DNA of 64,000 nucleotides from [Phialemoniopsis] sp. UDSM-2020 (lineage: Eukaryota; Ascomycota; Sordariomycetes; Thyridiales; Thyridiaceae): contig JAEILZ010000007.1 of the NCBI GenBank assembly GCA_018873225.1, positions 3,906,001 through 3,970,000 on the forward strand, read 5' to 3'. The notes under the pieces were generated by a model. The model was not told the DNA's origin. It did no database searches and saw only the letters and a list, made by a program, of their open reading frames with translations. Of this stretch, positions 35,766 to 47,210 are shown one piece after another (the first letter of the stretch is position 1; each line of letters starts with the position of its first letter). The position numbers were made by a program, and so were the translations under genes.

Positions 35766-36539
35766 TTGACGGGGCGGCGCAGCGAAGCAGTGGTGTGGTT
35801 TTGGGAACACGGCGTTTATGGACAGCATCCAAAGTAGCATTTTGATACCGGAAATTTCACGAGTTGACAAGTTTTCAGTTTCAGCTCTGAGCAGATTACG
35901 TGACGTCGCTGTAGCTCGCTAATGTGGCAGAATTGCATCATTGATTTACATCGCAGGCGAAAGATTTCTTGACATCCGTTCGTTCGAGGGCGGCTCTGCA
36001 GCAGTGTTTAATGTTAAAGGTGCTTTGTTAGCTAGGGCTGTCAGATTAAGGTCTGTGGCGGGGTCCTCGCGGGAAGACCCTTGAGCCGCAATTTTGAGTT
36101 TTGGTGGATGCTTTGATCGTCAACCAGGATCAGTAAGTCGAAAAGAAATGCTAAAAACGTTCCAGGAACGTATGAGAAAGACTGAATAATTGGACCAAAG
36201 ACTCAATCCATGTGTTCTCTAGGAGTAGCATTTTATCCTGTGAGGGTCGGCTTGTTGTGGCGACGTGTTCTTGATTCTCGCCGATAGCCGGCGGTGACCT
36301 CCTTCCTTGGCTTGGGGACTGGAGGGACGCTACGCGGACCCGCAAGCCACCCACTCCCACCAAAACTACTGCGTTACTTTTGGGGCAGGACCATGATAAC
36401 CGTAGCAAGATGTTCTTGTTCTGCTTGAGCATAGGACGATTGTAGACAAAAAAATAAAGACTTAGGGCAAGGGATTTGAGAGAGCAGAAGTAAACAAGGG
36501 AAAATATGACTGAACGGCAAAAAGATGAATAACTTCTAA
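35766..36539. other. intergenic
   Basis: About 770 bp between the RPA43 stop and the tRNA gene. No coding or repeat structure seen. Confidence 0.35.
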
Positions 36540-36610
36540 GCTCCCTCTCGGATTTGAACCAAGGACCTTAGGATCTGCAATCCCACGCTCTGCCGCTGAG
36601 CTAAAGGAGC
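36540..36610 (-). tRNA. tRNA-Cys (GCA)
   Basis: On the minus strand, 71 nt fold as a full cloverleaf. The acceptor GCTCCTT pairs with AGGGAGC (one G-U). The D-arm is GCTC/GAGC with loop AGCGGCA. The anticodon stem TGGGA/TCCTA encloses loop TTGCAGA, giving anticodon GCA (Cys codons UGC and, by wobble, UGU). The T-arm CTTGG/CCGAG encloses TTCAAAT. There is no intron and no encoded CCA. Confidence 0.93.
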
Positions 36611-37288
36611 CCCCATTGCTTTAATGGAATTCCAATTCGACTGACATGCACATTCCCCATGGCAAGAACAGAAGAAGGAGCTCACCCTCGGTGGGAGGGG
36701 AATGGCGAACAGCATCCTCCATCGGCATCATGTTCGAGTCTCTGCAGTGCAATTTGTGTTCTGCACCCTGACCAAACACACTGAGTGCAGAAGACTATAG
36801 ATTCTGGTCGTGCAAGACGTAGATGGTTGTGATATACGACACCCCCGCGCCAACCCATGCCATGTCTCTCGTGAAGCCATGACAACACACTGGCGCTTTG
36901 GAATTGCAAATATTGACTGCAACGGGACCGGAATCTGTTCTGGCCTCTCAAGCCATGTAGACTTCCATGACCAACATTATAACATAGTAATAGCCGATTG
37001 GAAGGCTTTTGAATAGGCCGCTCGCTTTCCACGAACTAACGTTCGATACTATCCAATGCAAAGTATAAGCTTTGGTATGACATGCTAGAAGTGCCTCACT
37101 CTTATCCCTGCAGAGTCCTTTGATAAAGTCTTGATGAGAAAGGTTATCAATCGTTGTTGAATGATTATACACATGCAATTATTATCAGGTCCCGACTCTC
37201 TATCAAACACCATTAACATCAGGGGTATCTGACCGTTACGGACCATACACACAGAACGACATAAACCGCCTTCCAGCATCAACACACC
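36611..37288. other. intergenic
   Basis: 680 bp between the tRNA and the cyclopropane synthase end. Short antisense ORFs here have no domain; nothing supported. Confidence 0.35.
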
Positions 37289-38742
37289 TCACGGGATGTC
37301 CTCAAGCAGATCCACGGCTCCCTCCCTCGCCACAGTGATGCCAACGTCTCCCAAAGACTTGGTTTTGAAACCTGCCTCGCAGTAGCAGAAATAGTACTAT
37401 CAAAACCAGTCAGCAGTGAACTTTTCGGCTACATATATGGTATACTCACCTCCCACTTGCGCCTAAAGATATCCAAGTCCGTCTTGCCCATCTTGGGAAA
37501 GCTTTTCTTCAGCCCAGGCGCGATCTCGGACTCGAAGTTGGCTTGGAACTTCTCGTTCCAGCACCGCAGCGCCTTGGAGTAGTGCCCGCCGAGGCTCTTG
37601 ATCTCGTCGACCACGAGCCGGCCCCCAGACCCGCGGTCGATGCTCCCGACCAGCCCGCTGTTGGTCGGCAGGTGGCCCCCCGGGAAGATGTACTTTTTGA
37701 TAAAGTCCTCGCCCCGCAGGTACCCGGCGTACCGCGCCTCGGGGATCGTGATGCACTGAAAGTACGCAATGCCGCCCTCGCGCTTGAGGTACCGGTCCAT
37801 GCATGCAAAGTACGTGTCGAGGTACGCGTGCCCGACGTGCTCAATCATCTCGATGCTGACGATCTTGTCGAACGGCTTCTGGGGGTCCAGCTCCCGGTAG
37901 TCGGCCAGCAGGACCGTGATCCGGTCCGCCAGGCCCGCCGCCGCGATGCGCTCCTCGGCGAGCCTCTTCTGCTCCTTGCTGGGGGTGATGGTCGTCACGC
38001 GGCAGCCCGTCTCGCGCGCCGCGAGGATCGAGAAGCTGCCCCAGCCCGTGCCGACCTCGAGCACGTGGTCGCCGGCCTTGATGCGCGCCTGCGCCACGGC
38101 GTACCGCAGCTTGCGCATCTGCGCCGCCTCGAGCGAGTCAGTCGTCGCGGACAGCGGGTCCGATAGGGACAGCCACAGCGGCGCCGAGTAGGTCATGTCC
38201 GGGCTCAGGAAGGCGGCGAACATGTCGTTGCTGAGCGAGTAGTGCGAGTTGGCGTTGAGCTTGGCCGTGGCGACGGTGTTGGTCGCTGCGCGGCCCACGA
38301 CGCCGCGCAGCACGCGGTCGACGAGCCAGGACGCGGCGCCGGAGGTTGTCGCCGGGCTGATGGCGCTGCCGTTGCGGATGAAGAACTCGAAGACGGCGGT
38401 CGGGTCCGGCGAGCTCATCTCGCGCAGCATGTAGCTCTGCGCGAAGCCGATGTCGCCAGACAGCAGGATCCGGACCCAGAAGAAGTCGTCGTGTATCGTG
38501 ATCGACGCCAGAGAATCATTGTGTTCTATCTTTCCTATCGTCGTCGTTATGTCGCCTCGGGAGGGTTCTTGGATGCGCAGGATACCTGACTCGCACCCGG
38601 AGAGTGTCCGGAGGACCAGACTCCTGGCGATTTCTTGAACATACCCCAAGGTTTTTCGAGATACATTCTGTAATTGCGAGTAGAGACTAGAGCCGGAAGG
38701 CTCCGAGCCGTCATTCCTTGCCGGCGGTGCTGCCTTGGTCAT
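37289..38742 (-). CDS. cyclopropane-fatty-acyl-phospholipid synthase
   Basis: Two exons (complement of 37289-37396, 37450-38742) give 466 residues. SAM-binding motif VLEVGTGWGSFSI lies near residue 230 and is followed by ITPSKEQKRLAEERI. IVSIEMIEHVGHAYLDTYF and YFQCITIPEARY carry catalytic-site elements of the CFA synthase family. IFPGGHLP and FRRKWEYYFCYCEAGF close the domain. The second exon is required to complete that last motif. Such enzymes add a methylene from S-adenosylmethionine across double bonds of acyl chains in membrane phospholipids, or methylate sphingolipid or sterol relatives in some fungi. A CYP52-like P450 lies downstream on the same strand. Confidence 0.9.
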
Positions 38743-39785
38743 GGCTGGTGGTTCGGACTGGATTGTGTCAGAGGCACGGAGTGTGGTCGCACGGGAAAAG
38801 TGACAGCTAGCTCTGCCGACATGATCTGCAGTGTAGCACGACTCACCCGACAGTGTGTACCATGCAAGTCCCGCGATTCACACGATTGATTGTACCAAAG
38901 TGCCGGGACAAGGCTTGGTTGGTAACCCCCCATGCGCTGCCGGTGCGGTCCTTTGCGTGCGTGCGTGCGTGCCGTTTTCCAGTCGTGCTGCGCGCGCGCC
39001 CAAATTCCGCTCGGGAGCTAGGATCCGGGATCACGCAGTTGATCAACCCCCGGAAGCTCGGAGGAGCTCGATTGAAGATCGGAGCTGGCTTTTGGGGTCC
39101 TAACGGCGGCAAGGTACGGTGCTCCAGGATCGCTGTGCCTCACACCAGCATGCTGTGCTTATCCGGCATCGCGGTTCTGCATGGCGCCAAGGATCTGGCA
39201 TCCACACTGGTGAGAACAGCGTCTGACCTACAAGTACTTGGCTACCCCCTACGGAGCACGTACGGAGCAGGTAGGGTTACGATGTCCCGTTTCCTCCCTC
39301 GCGCTACGGACTACGACTGGGTCCCACTGACACTTTTTTCTCTTTTCCTGATTAACTAGCAGGATCTGCGCTGGGCCGGCCTTTTGGTTGACAGGTTTGG
39401 TGCCCGCTGACATTTCACTCCCATTATCTAGCGCTGACTGACACCCTGATTGTACGAGATACGGAGCTCACTGTTCTGTCCTAGTTAGACCAAGCTGTTT
39501 TGGAGCAGTAGGCCGAAATGGTGCCCCGGGAGCGGACGGTACGGCGCGCCACCATTCATTCGCCCAGCACACTCGGCACAGGGATCAAAAAGAGCTACCA
39601 ATTGACGTGGGTATGTACTTTACGTGCGCGTACTCGCGTCTGATTGATTCAACGAGTAGCCAAAATTTGTTTCATCCATGGATCCTTTTCATTCGTACAT
39701 ACGTACTGATTACATCGAATCTTTACACGATTAGGATCTCATTCGAGCATCACACGTCAGATCTAAGTTCTCACACGGGCTCTCA
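38743..39785. other. intergenic, promoter of CFA synthase
   Basis: 1.04 kb between the synthase start and the P450 stop. A short (TGCG)n run lies at 38953-38972. The ORF of 168 codons on the plus strand lacks any domain. Confidence 0.4.
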
Positions 39786-41419
39786 CTAATCCTGCAGCGA
39801 GACCAGCGTGCCGTGGCCGTTGTAAAAGGACACGGCCTCTGCCTCCCGGAACGGCCGGCTGTCTCTGCTGGCGAGCACGGAGAATTCCTGAAGAAGCCGC
39901 ACGATAACGTACGCAACCTGCGCCTGCGCCATCTGCTGACCCATGCAGATCCGAGGTCCTGATCCAAAGGGCATGAAGAAATGGCTGCATCTCCCCTCTA
40001 GTTCTTCCCATCGCTCGGGTCGAAACTCGGCCCAGTCGGCACCGTAGTACTTTGGAGATCGGTTCAGTGCGTAGGTGCTCCATATGATGGTCGTCCCTTT
40101 CGCAATCGCCACCGGGCTGTCGCCTTCGCTCCCGCCACCGCGTGGGAGGGTCGTATCGACCAGTGCCCGTCTCGAGTGGGAGGTCACTGGCGAGTACAGG
40201 CGGAGAGCTGTCAAATTTGCACACCCGAGTCAGTTGAGGTTACAGTGACGGCGGGGAAGGTCAATCTCGTTTCCGTGAACCTTGTCTCGCGCCCAGAGGG
40301 CTGGGCCCGGGATGGGGCTAGATAGGGACTAGAGGGGTTACGGAGCACTTTACCTTCAAGAATCACAAAGTGGAGGTATCGTATCTTGGCCAGCTCGTTG
40401 CGCATGGGTGGCCTGTCGCCAAGGTGAGCTATTTCGCCGCGGAGGCGCTGCTGCACGGCGGGATTCCTCGCGAGCACCTCGACGAGGTTGGACAGCAGCG
40501 CCGTGGTGGTGTCGAAGCTGGCAAAGTAGATGTTCTTGAGCTCCGCCTGGATCTGGGGTACGGGCACACCAATCGTCTTCATCATGCGGAAGCACGAGGT
40601 GCCGGACGACGACGGCATGCAGCCGGTCGCATCCGACGAGATGATGGCGTCGAGCCTGTTGGCGAAGAACGTCTTCATCCCGTTGACCACGCGGATCAGC
40701 CGGCGGTACGAAGGGAGCAGCTCCAGCCATGCAAGCGCGCCGATGGCCATGAACATGCCGGATGGAGGTTCGAAGGACTTGATGCAGCTCAGAAAGTGCT
40801 CTCCCTCGGCCGAGTCGGCCTCTGCGTCGAGGCAGCCCGTCGAGCTGCCGAACAAGAAGTCGCTCACGGTGTCGAGCATGAAGCTGGCCGCCAGATCTTG
40901 GAAATTGACTTGCTTGCCACCCTGTGCCTCGATGGTCGAAGCCAGCTGCTCAAAGTGAGGTTCTACCAGTGCCGGATCTCCAAATGTCGACCGAGCAAAG
41001 ATAGGTTTGAGCAGCGTCTTTGATTGCTTCCATGCCTCCCCTTCGTTGAGCAGTATGCCGGCGCCGACGTGCTTGGACGCCTCGCCCACCCACGAGGATT
41101 TGCCGTAGTCCTCAAACTGACTCGTGGTGATGCTCCGGATGTTGTCCGGGTCGATCGTGTAGACGCAGTCGGCCCCGAGGTTCGTCGTGATGAACGTCTC
41201 GCCGTATTCCTCGTGCCTCCTCCTCATGCCCTCGGCAAGCTCGCCTCTGCGAAAATCCCGCCATACCCGCAGCAGGAGGTCTATGCCCAAGAGCGTGTCG
41301 ATGTGGGGGTACCTCCTCGTGAAGCCGCTATTTTTCAGCTTCTGGCGTCGCGAGTAGGCCTTGAACAGTGCAAACAGAAAACCAATTCCTGTTCCCAACA
41401 GGATGAATATCTCCAGCAT
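39786..41419 (-). CDS. cytochrome P450 (CYP52-like)
   Basis: Two exons (complement of 39786-40207, 40354-41419) give 495 residues. MLEIFILLGTGIGFLFALF is an N-terminal membrane anchor. The I-helix is FASFDTTTALLS. The ExxR motif spans the intron, ending exon 1 at ILE and continuing ALRLYSPV. The PERF-like FRPERW and heme motif FGSGPRICMG complete the fold. The overall pattern (YALNRSPKYYGADWAEFRPERW) resembles CYP52/CYP63-type alkane and fatty-acid omega-hydroxylases of the ER. An upstream in-frame Met would add about 29 residues before the anchor, which I reject. Same strand as the cyclopropane synthase, so a fatty-acyl substrate is plausible. Confidence 0.88.
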
Positions 41420-42877
41420 TTTTTCCTCTCTCTCTTTTATTCTGTGCCCGTTACAAAGCAGGATATATCGGTGTGCGTGCGCGCGCGCGTAACGTTGTGC
41501 GTACAAGACTTGTGCAGGTGTCCGGTCTCACGGCATAGCGGGCATATTAGTGCCCGTCCACCGACGATGACGATAGTTTGGGAGACATGGATGATGGTGC
41601 TCTCTTCTCGAACCCTTGCATCCTTGGGCCAGAAGGGGGGGGGGGGGTGTACTGGGTATATGAATGATGGTGAAGAAGTTCGGCGAACTTGTGAACCACT
41701 CATGGAGCAAGAAAGAAAAAAAGAACCTCGGGGGGCGAGCGGCCGTGCTCCAAAGGGTCCGCCGAACGATCGAGGCCGGTGGATCGCGTAATCTTAGCCT
41801 AGCCCATGGGAGCATAGATCGTGTTTTTTTAGTCACTGTCGCGGATTCTAGTTCCGCTATCTTTTGCAAAACTGGCCAGGATCATTTAATACGGGGTTTC
41901 AGCTGGTGGCTTGTCCTTTTGGATTCTTCCAGGATCCGGTGGAGGACAAGCGATTTAGCGTTATGTCCGATTGATAGGATTGATAGGTAGCTTTGGACCC
42001 CCCGGAACGGAGCCAATGCCGAAGCGCCTCTCTCGGAGCCGGCTTATATGCAGAAGCACCCCGGACTATTATTAGCAAGATGCAGATCTACCTCTTTCAG
42101 GCCATCATGTCATACCTAGGGGTCGTACACAATGTTGTTTAGCCAAGATGTCCTACGTTATAGATACGGGGTCAAAGGTGCACAAGTAGAGGTCGAAAGA
42201 CTATGACCAAATGTTGGAGGATTGGGTCGGACAAGGTTCTCGTGCCAAGAAACTCGTGGAAAGTGTCCGTACAAGATTATAGAGATAATCAACAGGAACA
42301 CGGGAATATAAAAGACATTTTCCTCCTGGCGCAAGGCCAGTGGCGTTGGCTCGAACGACGTCTATATAGGAGAGCGAATTCGTCCACCTGGTGCGAGGTG
42401 AAACACTCTAAACTCAAAGAGTGCGATACTTTGACTAGCAATTGTCCGCCGCCTTGTGTCTCGCCACCGACATGCCCCATCACTTCTATGCCCCGTGAAC
42501 GAAGGATCAAGGTAGGTTGGATAAGACAATGGAATTGACAGACTAGGGATCCTCTGCAAGCTGTTCTTGCCACTGGCTATCACCCTGAGCCCACTCGAGT
42601 CCCAACTCGACGGCGCCAATGCATTTCGAGAACCTCTGTTCCGTTCTAGCAAATAGTGATAGCTATTCAATCTCTGAAGCTCACATCATGCCTCATTCAA
42701 GGCTGTCCCTCTCTCAGACAGTCATGTACTCCTCAAACTACTGGACTCTCTAGTGCCAGATCTGACATATGCAGACCCATCGGCCTTCTGTAAACTCGCT
42801 CGCCCAACTGAGAAGCATCGCAGCTCTTTGTTCCGGCAATCCTGTTTGTCTAAGCAATCAGTACGCCGAAGATGATA
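41420..42877. other. long intergenic region upstream of the P450
   Basis: 1.46 kb. It contains GTGCGTGCGCGCGCG near 41473, a run of 13 G at 41635-41647 and several unsupported ORFs. No protein gene, tRNA or repeat family is recognised. Confidence 0.4.
41635..41647. repeat. G homopolymer, 13 nt
   Basis: An uninterrupted run of 13 G, likely to be variable and error-prone. Confidence 0.9.
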
Positions 42878-43177
42878 TCAATTCGGGGCCCCTGGGATTG
42901 AGTAGACGCGGGTTGGTCTGATGAATATCTCGATCACCGTCGTGCCGTCGGGTAGTCCCCTGGACATTTCGTCATACGCCTCTTGCAGCCCTTGAACAGT
43001 GAGAGCTTCGTGAGGGAAAGCTCCCGGGAAGCAAGCCAGCTGGAGGCCTTTAGAACTGGGGAGCAGGGAGCTGACGGCTAGCCAGTGTTCCGGCAAGCGG
43101 CGCAGTATGGAGACCCGCTCCCCCGAGGGGTCGTTGAAGTTCTCGATGTTGATTGACACAGTCTCTGATTGAGGCAT
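42878..43177 (-). CDS. small hypothetical protein
   Basis: A 99-residue ORF starting MPQSETVSINIENFND and ending IFIRPTRVYSIPGAPN. An upstream extension is open but unlikely. I do not recognise a family. The composition is ordinary for a globular protein, with no signal peptide or membrane segment. The coding case rests on ORF length, regular composition and a purine at -3 of the ATG (TGATTGAG.. reverse context not decisive). It lies between the P450 promoter and the GH35-like gene, on the same strand as both. It may be a real gene or chance. Confidence 0.35.
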   Translation of the reverse strand: MPQSETVSINIENFNDPSGERVSILRRLPEHWLAVSSLLPSSKGLQLACFPGAFPHEALTVQGLQEAYDEMSRGLPDGTTVIEIFIRPTRVYSIPGAPN

Positions 43178-43513
43178 TGTGTGATTAGTGTGTGATTCGT
43201 GATGAGATGTCGGTGATGGGGACTTGTGTGTCTTTTGTGATGCCAAAGTGATTCGAGGTTGAACCTTGAGAGAGTTGCAAGTGAGTGGGAAGAGGATCAT
43301 CTGAGAAATGGTCGATGTTGAGGCGTGACTGAAGCTTGCCGCTTTTGATTGAAAGTGGCCAGAAGTGTTGCCCGGCTCAGGATCTGACCTCAAGCATCGC
43401 TTACTAGAACAATATAATGTATAGGCAGCATTTCTGTCAGTTCCATTTCAGCGCAGAATCATGCTGTTCAAGTAACAGTCTATACTTTTGAAAATCGAGT
43501 CTATACTAGTAAC
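43178..43513. other. intergenic
   Basis: 336 bp between the small ORF and the GH35-like gene stop. Nothing identified. Confidence 0.35.
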
Positions 43514-45277
43514 TTATTCGTCCTCCTCTTCATCCATCTCCAAAGCGTACACCTCTACCTGAGCAATCCGCGTACCAGCGGGCACCGTGACCGCAACCGG
43601 GTAGCCGGCGTAGTCCGGATCTGCCGCAGGCATCACTGCCACCCGCCCGCTCCTTGTTTCATCGCCATTGAGTAGTCGCACATCCCTCAACTCTCCCGTT
43701 TCCACGTTGATTACTTGCTTTTCTGTGAAGCTGAGGATTCCTGTGAGGCTCGGGTTCGCAGTAGGCTCCTCGTCCAGCGAGAACTTGACGCAAAAGCCTT
43801 CCCCGACGAGAAGGAAGTGCGTGTCACCTATCTGGATGACCATTCCGTAGCCGGGGCCCTGACGACCAAAGACGAATGACCTGTCAATGGTCAGGTTCCA
43901 CTTGCCCATCTTCACTGAGACTGGAGGTGTTGCCTCCACACCACCTGCCTCGGGCGGCTCGTCAAAGAAGAATCCGATGCTGGAACCAGGTCGACGGTGT
44001 GCGGCCAGAATATAAGCAGAAACTGATTCCAGTAGTCCGAAATGGCGACCAAACGGATTCTCGTCTGACTTGAGCGTGTCAATTCCAAAGGGCGAGCACC
44101 CCAGTGCCCGGTAACTACCGTAGGCAAGCCACATCCTCCGAGCGCCGTATTCGTCGCGACGCTGCTCCGGGATGAAGAGGGGCTGGTCACGATGTGTGTA
44201 GTCTTCGCAAGCTTTTTGGTAGTCCGCGTGGTAAATGTCGGGCGATATGAAATCGATTGAAGGCGCGAACAGCAGCCAGATGTCCAGGACAGGGGGCACT
44301 CCGCCTCCAGAGGGGTATTCTCCGGGGATCTGGCCGCCGCTGACGGGACCGGAAGCCATGTCGGACTTCATCCAGACATTGGTGTACAATGGCAAGGGAT
44401 ACACTGCCTTGCCCGCAGCAGCGACCTTCTCTAGGTATTTGGCATAGTGGTAGGCCATGAAGAGCTCGTCCGTGTGTTTTCCGCTGCCAAAAGTCTTCTC
44501 CCACGACTGAGATTCTTGTGCACCGCGCTGGAAATTATGCTGCAGATTAGCTTTGAGTTGGTCATTGAGGTCATCCCAACCCTGATCTAGGCCTTGGGCC
44601 AATTCCGTCGGCACATGGGACTCGAACGCTTTCTGTGCAAGGCGGCTGCGGTCTCTCGAGTCTCCCAACACTCCGACCTCGTTCTCGACCTGAACCATGA
44701 TGACTGTACTGTGATCTTGGTCTATCTCCTTGAGGTGTTTCATCAACGTTGTGAAAGCATTTACGTCCGCCTTGACAGCTTCGTCGTAGAACGGGGAGAT
44801 GATATCAGCCAGCTGCAGCTTGCCCTCGCGATTCAGGATCCTCATACGAGGGAAGCGTTTTCCATCCGTCTTGACCCATTTCGGGCAGTATGTAGAGAGG
44901 CCTATCTCATGGGTAAGCTACATGCTCGTTCGTTGTGCAAGCGAGAGCAAAGACTAGCGATGGGTCTTACCATTTTTGAAAGAACCAAACCATAGGAGAA
45001 CAAGATGAAGGCCATTATCTCTGGCGTCCTTGATAACCTTGTCCAGCTCAGCAAAGTCAAATCGACCTTCTCTCGGCTCAATCTGTTCCCATGTCACAGC
45101 ACCCAAGACGGTGTTGATGTGCTGTGCAGCTAGCTTGGGCCAGATATCGTGCATATGGTCAGCTGAGCTGAGGGACGAGTTCTGCAGCTCAGCAGGTAGC
45201 ATCAAGAAGGGCTTGCCCTTGACTAGGAGCTGCTTGCCACCCGGGATGGTGGCGAGGTGAGGAAGCTCGGACGCCAT
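43514..45277 (-). CDS. GH35-like glycosidase (DUF5597-containing beta-galactosidase family)
   Basis: Two exons (complement of 43514-44901, 44971-45277) give 564 residues. Conserved blocks are LVKGKPFLMLPAELQNSSLS, NTVLGAVTWEQIEPREGRFDF and LVLLWFGSFKNG-LSTYCPKWVKTD, the last crossing the intron. MVQVENEVG near residue 175 holds the expected acid/base Glu of clan GH-A. LFIPEQRRDEYG probably holds the nucleophile. The C-terminal half is a DUF5597-type beta domain. There is no signal peptide, so the enzyme is probably intracellular. Substrate is likely a beta-galactoside or related oligosaccharide. The tail is acidic (EMDEEEDE). Confidence 0.85.
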
Positions 45278-46112
45278 ATTGATCGAATCCTTTGATTTAG
45301 ATGTGGTCGTATCTGACAAAGAATGAAGGGGGAAAGCAATGCCCCAGCTTTGACAGAAGCATTTTCGTCGTTTTAAGTCAACGATGTCCGGGGTCGTGGC
45401 CACACGGACGGAGGTGGGCGGGGACGGCAGGCCGGAAGGTGGATGACATGGAGGACTCCACAAGCACCGGCGGTTAAGTGTCGGGAAAATCGTGGGTCTG
45501 GAGGAATGGAGTTCATTGTTATGCGCACCAATACGCTTGTAAGGAGTACGAGGAGGTCCCTGTAGACCATGTACGCAATTACTGAGATTGGAAAACTACA
45601 CCTTGAATTCGGCTATTTTTTTTTTTTTTTTTTTTGGATACCAAAAGGTTGTATCATAACTTCTTTTCACATTTCACATTTAATGAACGTTAAGACACGA
45701 TTAGTGAGGTTTCGATTAAGAACACTCGTTGATCCAACAATGAATGTGACTAGCTCAATAGCCTGCCCTACTTCCAACCTGGAGGCCGCGTTGAAGGGGC
45801 ATAAGCCAATCACAGATTCAACTGGACGTTCAGACCGAATTCATGACAACACTTTAGTCACTTCCGGCATCTTTTCTGAGATGATCATGAACAAGACCTA
45901 CACAATTTATTTCTAGATTTCGATACTTTCCTCTTCTTTCTCCGTCAAAATGCGGTATTTCGATAGTATCAATCACATGACTTAAGTGACAAAATTGGCT
46001 TTTCATGAAAAATAACCTCACCTCCACTTTGATGCCACCAAAAGCATCACAACACTCTTGCAGCTGCATATCTACACATGCACGGGACACCCGTGATGAC
46101 TGGACCAAAGTG
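45278..46112. promoter_or_regulatory. divergent promoter of GH35-like gene and EFM3-like gene
   Basis: 835 bp, AT-rich, with a 20-T run at 45616-45635. Nothing else supported. Confidence 0.4.
45616..45635. repeat. T homopolymer, 20 nt
   Basis: An uninterrupted run of 20 T in the spacer. Poly(dA:dT) tracts can exclude nucleosomes at fungal promoters. Confidence 0.9.
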
Positions 46113-47210
46113 ATGACGCAACCCAGTCGCTCCCACCCAGAGGTAGACCTCTTTTGCCGCCAGTATTTGCAGCTTGAGAAGGATCTGGACTACCCCGACT
46201 ATCAACTTTTGCGCGAACAGGACACTCAGGATGCGCTCTACAACCGGCTGTTCGCCGACACAGCCTTATCTCGGCCTCCGCCGGCGCGATACCAACTGCG
46301 GGTTCTGAAGGAGCTGGTTGCACGGATAGAGGCGAGCATTGGAGACTGGGAGCAGCATGTGGGTAGTTCACTTCCCAAAGGGGGTTTCAGGGTGAAAACT
46401 AATACAATAGCGCAACAGGGCATACATGATGGTCTGATGGAGAGCATGACGACGTTACTGGCTCAACCAATGCCGTCCGATGCGGCAGCAGCTCAGCAGA
46501 AGAGCTATGTGACGTATCACCTCTCGGCTCTGGACGAGCACGAGGCATCCTCCCAGCAGCAGCATGACATTACCATCTTGGAATCTCGGTTCCTGATCTC
46601 CGCGGGCGGGACGACAGGTCTACGGACATGGGAGGCGGCGTTGCATTTGGGGCAATACCTCTGCACACAGCCGGAGATCGTCAAGTCGAAGCGTGTCCTG
46701 GAGCTTGGTGCCGGCACGGGATACCTGTCAATCTTGTGTGCAAGATACCTGCATGCCGAGCACGTGCTCGCGTCAGACGGGTCAGAGGACGTGATCAACA
46801 ACCTGCCCGAAAGCTTTTATCTCAACGGCTTGGAGGGCTCGGAGCGAGTGGCAGCGACAGAGCTGTACTGGGGCCACGCGCTGCTTGGAACGGAAGAGGC
46901 TGAATGGAACGGCGGGAGGCCGGTGGACGTGGTTCTGGGTGCGGACATCACCTATGATGGAAGTGTGATACCCGCGCTGGTGGCGACGTTGGAGGAGCTG
47001 GTCAGTCTCCACCCGCGCGTCGACATCATCATCTCGGCGACGGAGAGGAATAGGAAGACCTTCGAGACATTCAAAGATGTGACGGCAAAGGCTGGGTTCG
47101 TGGTGGAAACTGTGGTGTTTCCGATCACGCCGAAGGGAGAGCAGAGAGGGCCGTTTTACAGTGACAGTGTGCCCATCCACATCTGCAGACTGACGCGCCA
47201 GGTTTCATAA
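46113..47210 (+). CDS. EFM3: protein-lysine N-methyltransferase, EFM3/FAM86-type
   Basis: One ORF; ATG 46113 (MTQPSRSHPEVDLFCRQYLQ) gives 365 residues. An in-frame ATG at 46005 would add 36 residues of poor composition. The N-terminal FAM86 region is about residues 1-90. Methyltransferase_16 motifs follow: TGLRTWEAALHLGQYL, VLELGAGTGYLSI (SAM motif I), ASDGSE (II), VVLGADITYDGSVIP (post-II) and FYSDSVPIHICRLT at the end. Yeast Efm3 and human FAM86A trimethylate elongation factor 2 in the cytosol. The assignment depends on the N-terminal domain plus end motif, and other family-16 methyltransferases are possible. Confidence 0.8.
   Translation: MTQPSRSHPEVDLFCRQYLQLEKDLDYPDYQLLREQDTQDALYNRLFADTALSRPPPARYQLRVLKELVARIEASIGDWEQHVGSSLPKGGFRVKTNTIAQQGIHDGLMESMTTLLAQPMPSDAAAAQQKSYVTYHLSALDEHEASSQQQHDITILESRFLISAGGTTGLRTWEAALHLGQYLCTQPEIVKSKRVLELGAGTGYLSILCARYLHAEHVLASDGSEDVINNLPESFYLNGLEGSERVAATELYWGHALLGTEEAEWNGGRPVDVVLGADITYDGSVIPALVATLEELVSLHPRVDIIISATERNRKTFETFKDVTAKAGFVVETVVFPITPKGEQRGPFYSDSVPIHICRLTRQVS

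Noticed and set aside
35145..35870. Long minus-strand ORF opposite RPA43
   Set aside because: Antisense to conserved RPA43 coding sequence; composition is that of a shadow frame.
38953..38972. (TGCG)n run as a possible CRISPR or regulatory repeat
   Set aside because: Only about five units with no spacers; an ordinary microsatellite in a eukaryote.
38853..39359. 168-residue ORF before the cyclopropane synthase
   Set aside because: No domain, mixed composition and overlapping ORFs in the other frames; lies in the promoter region.
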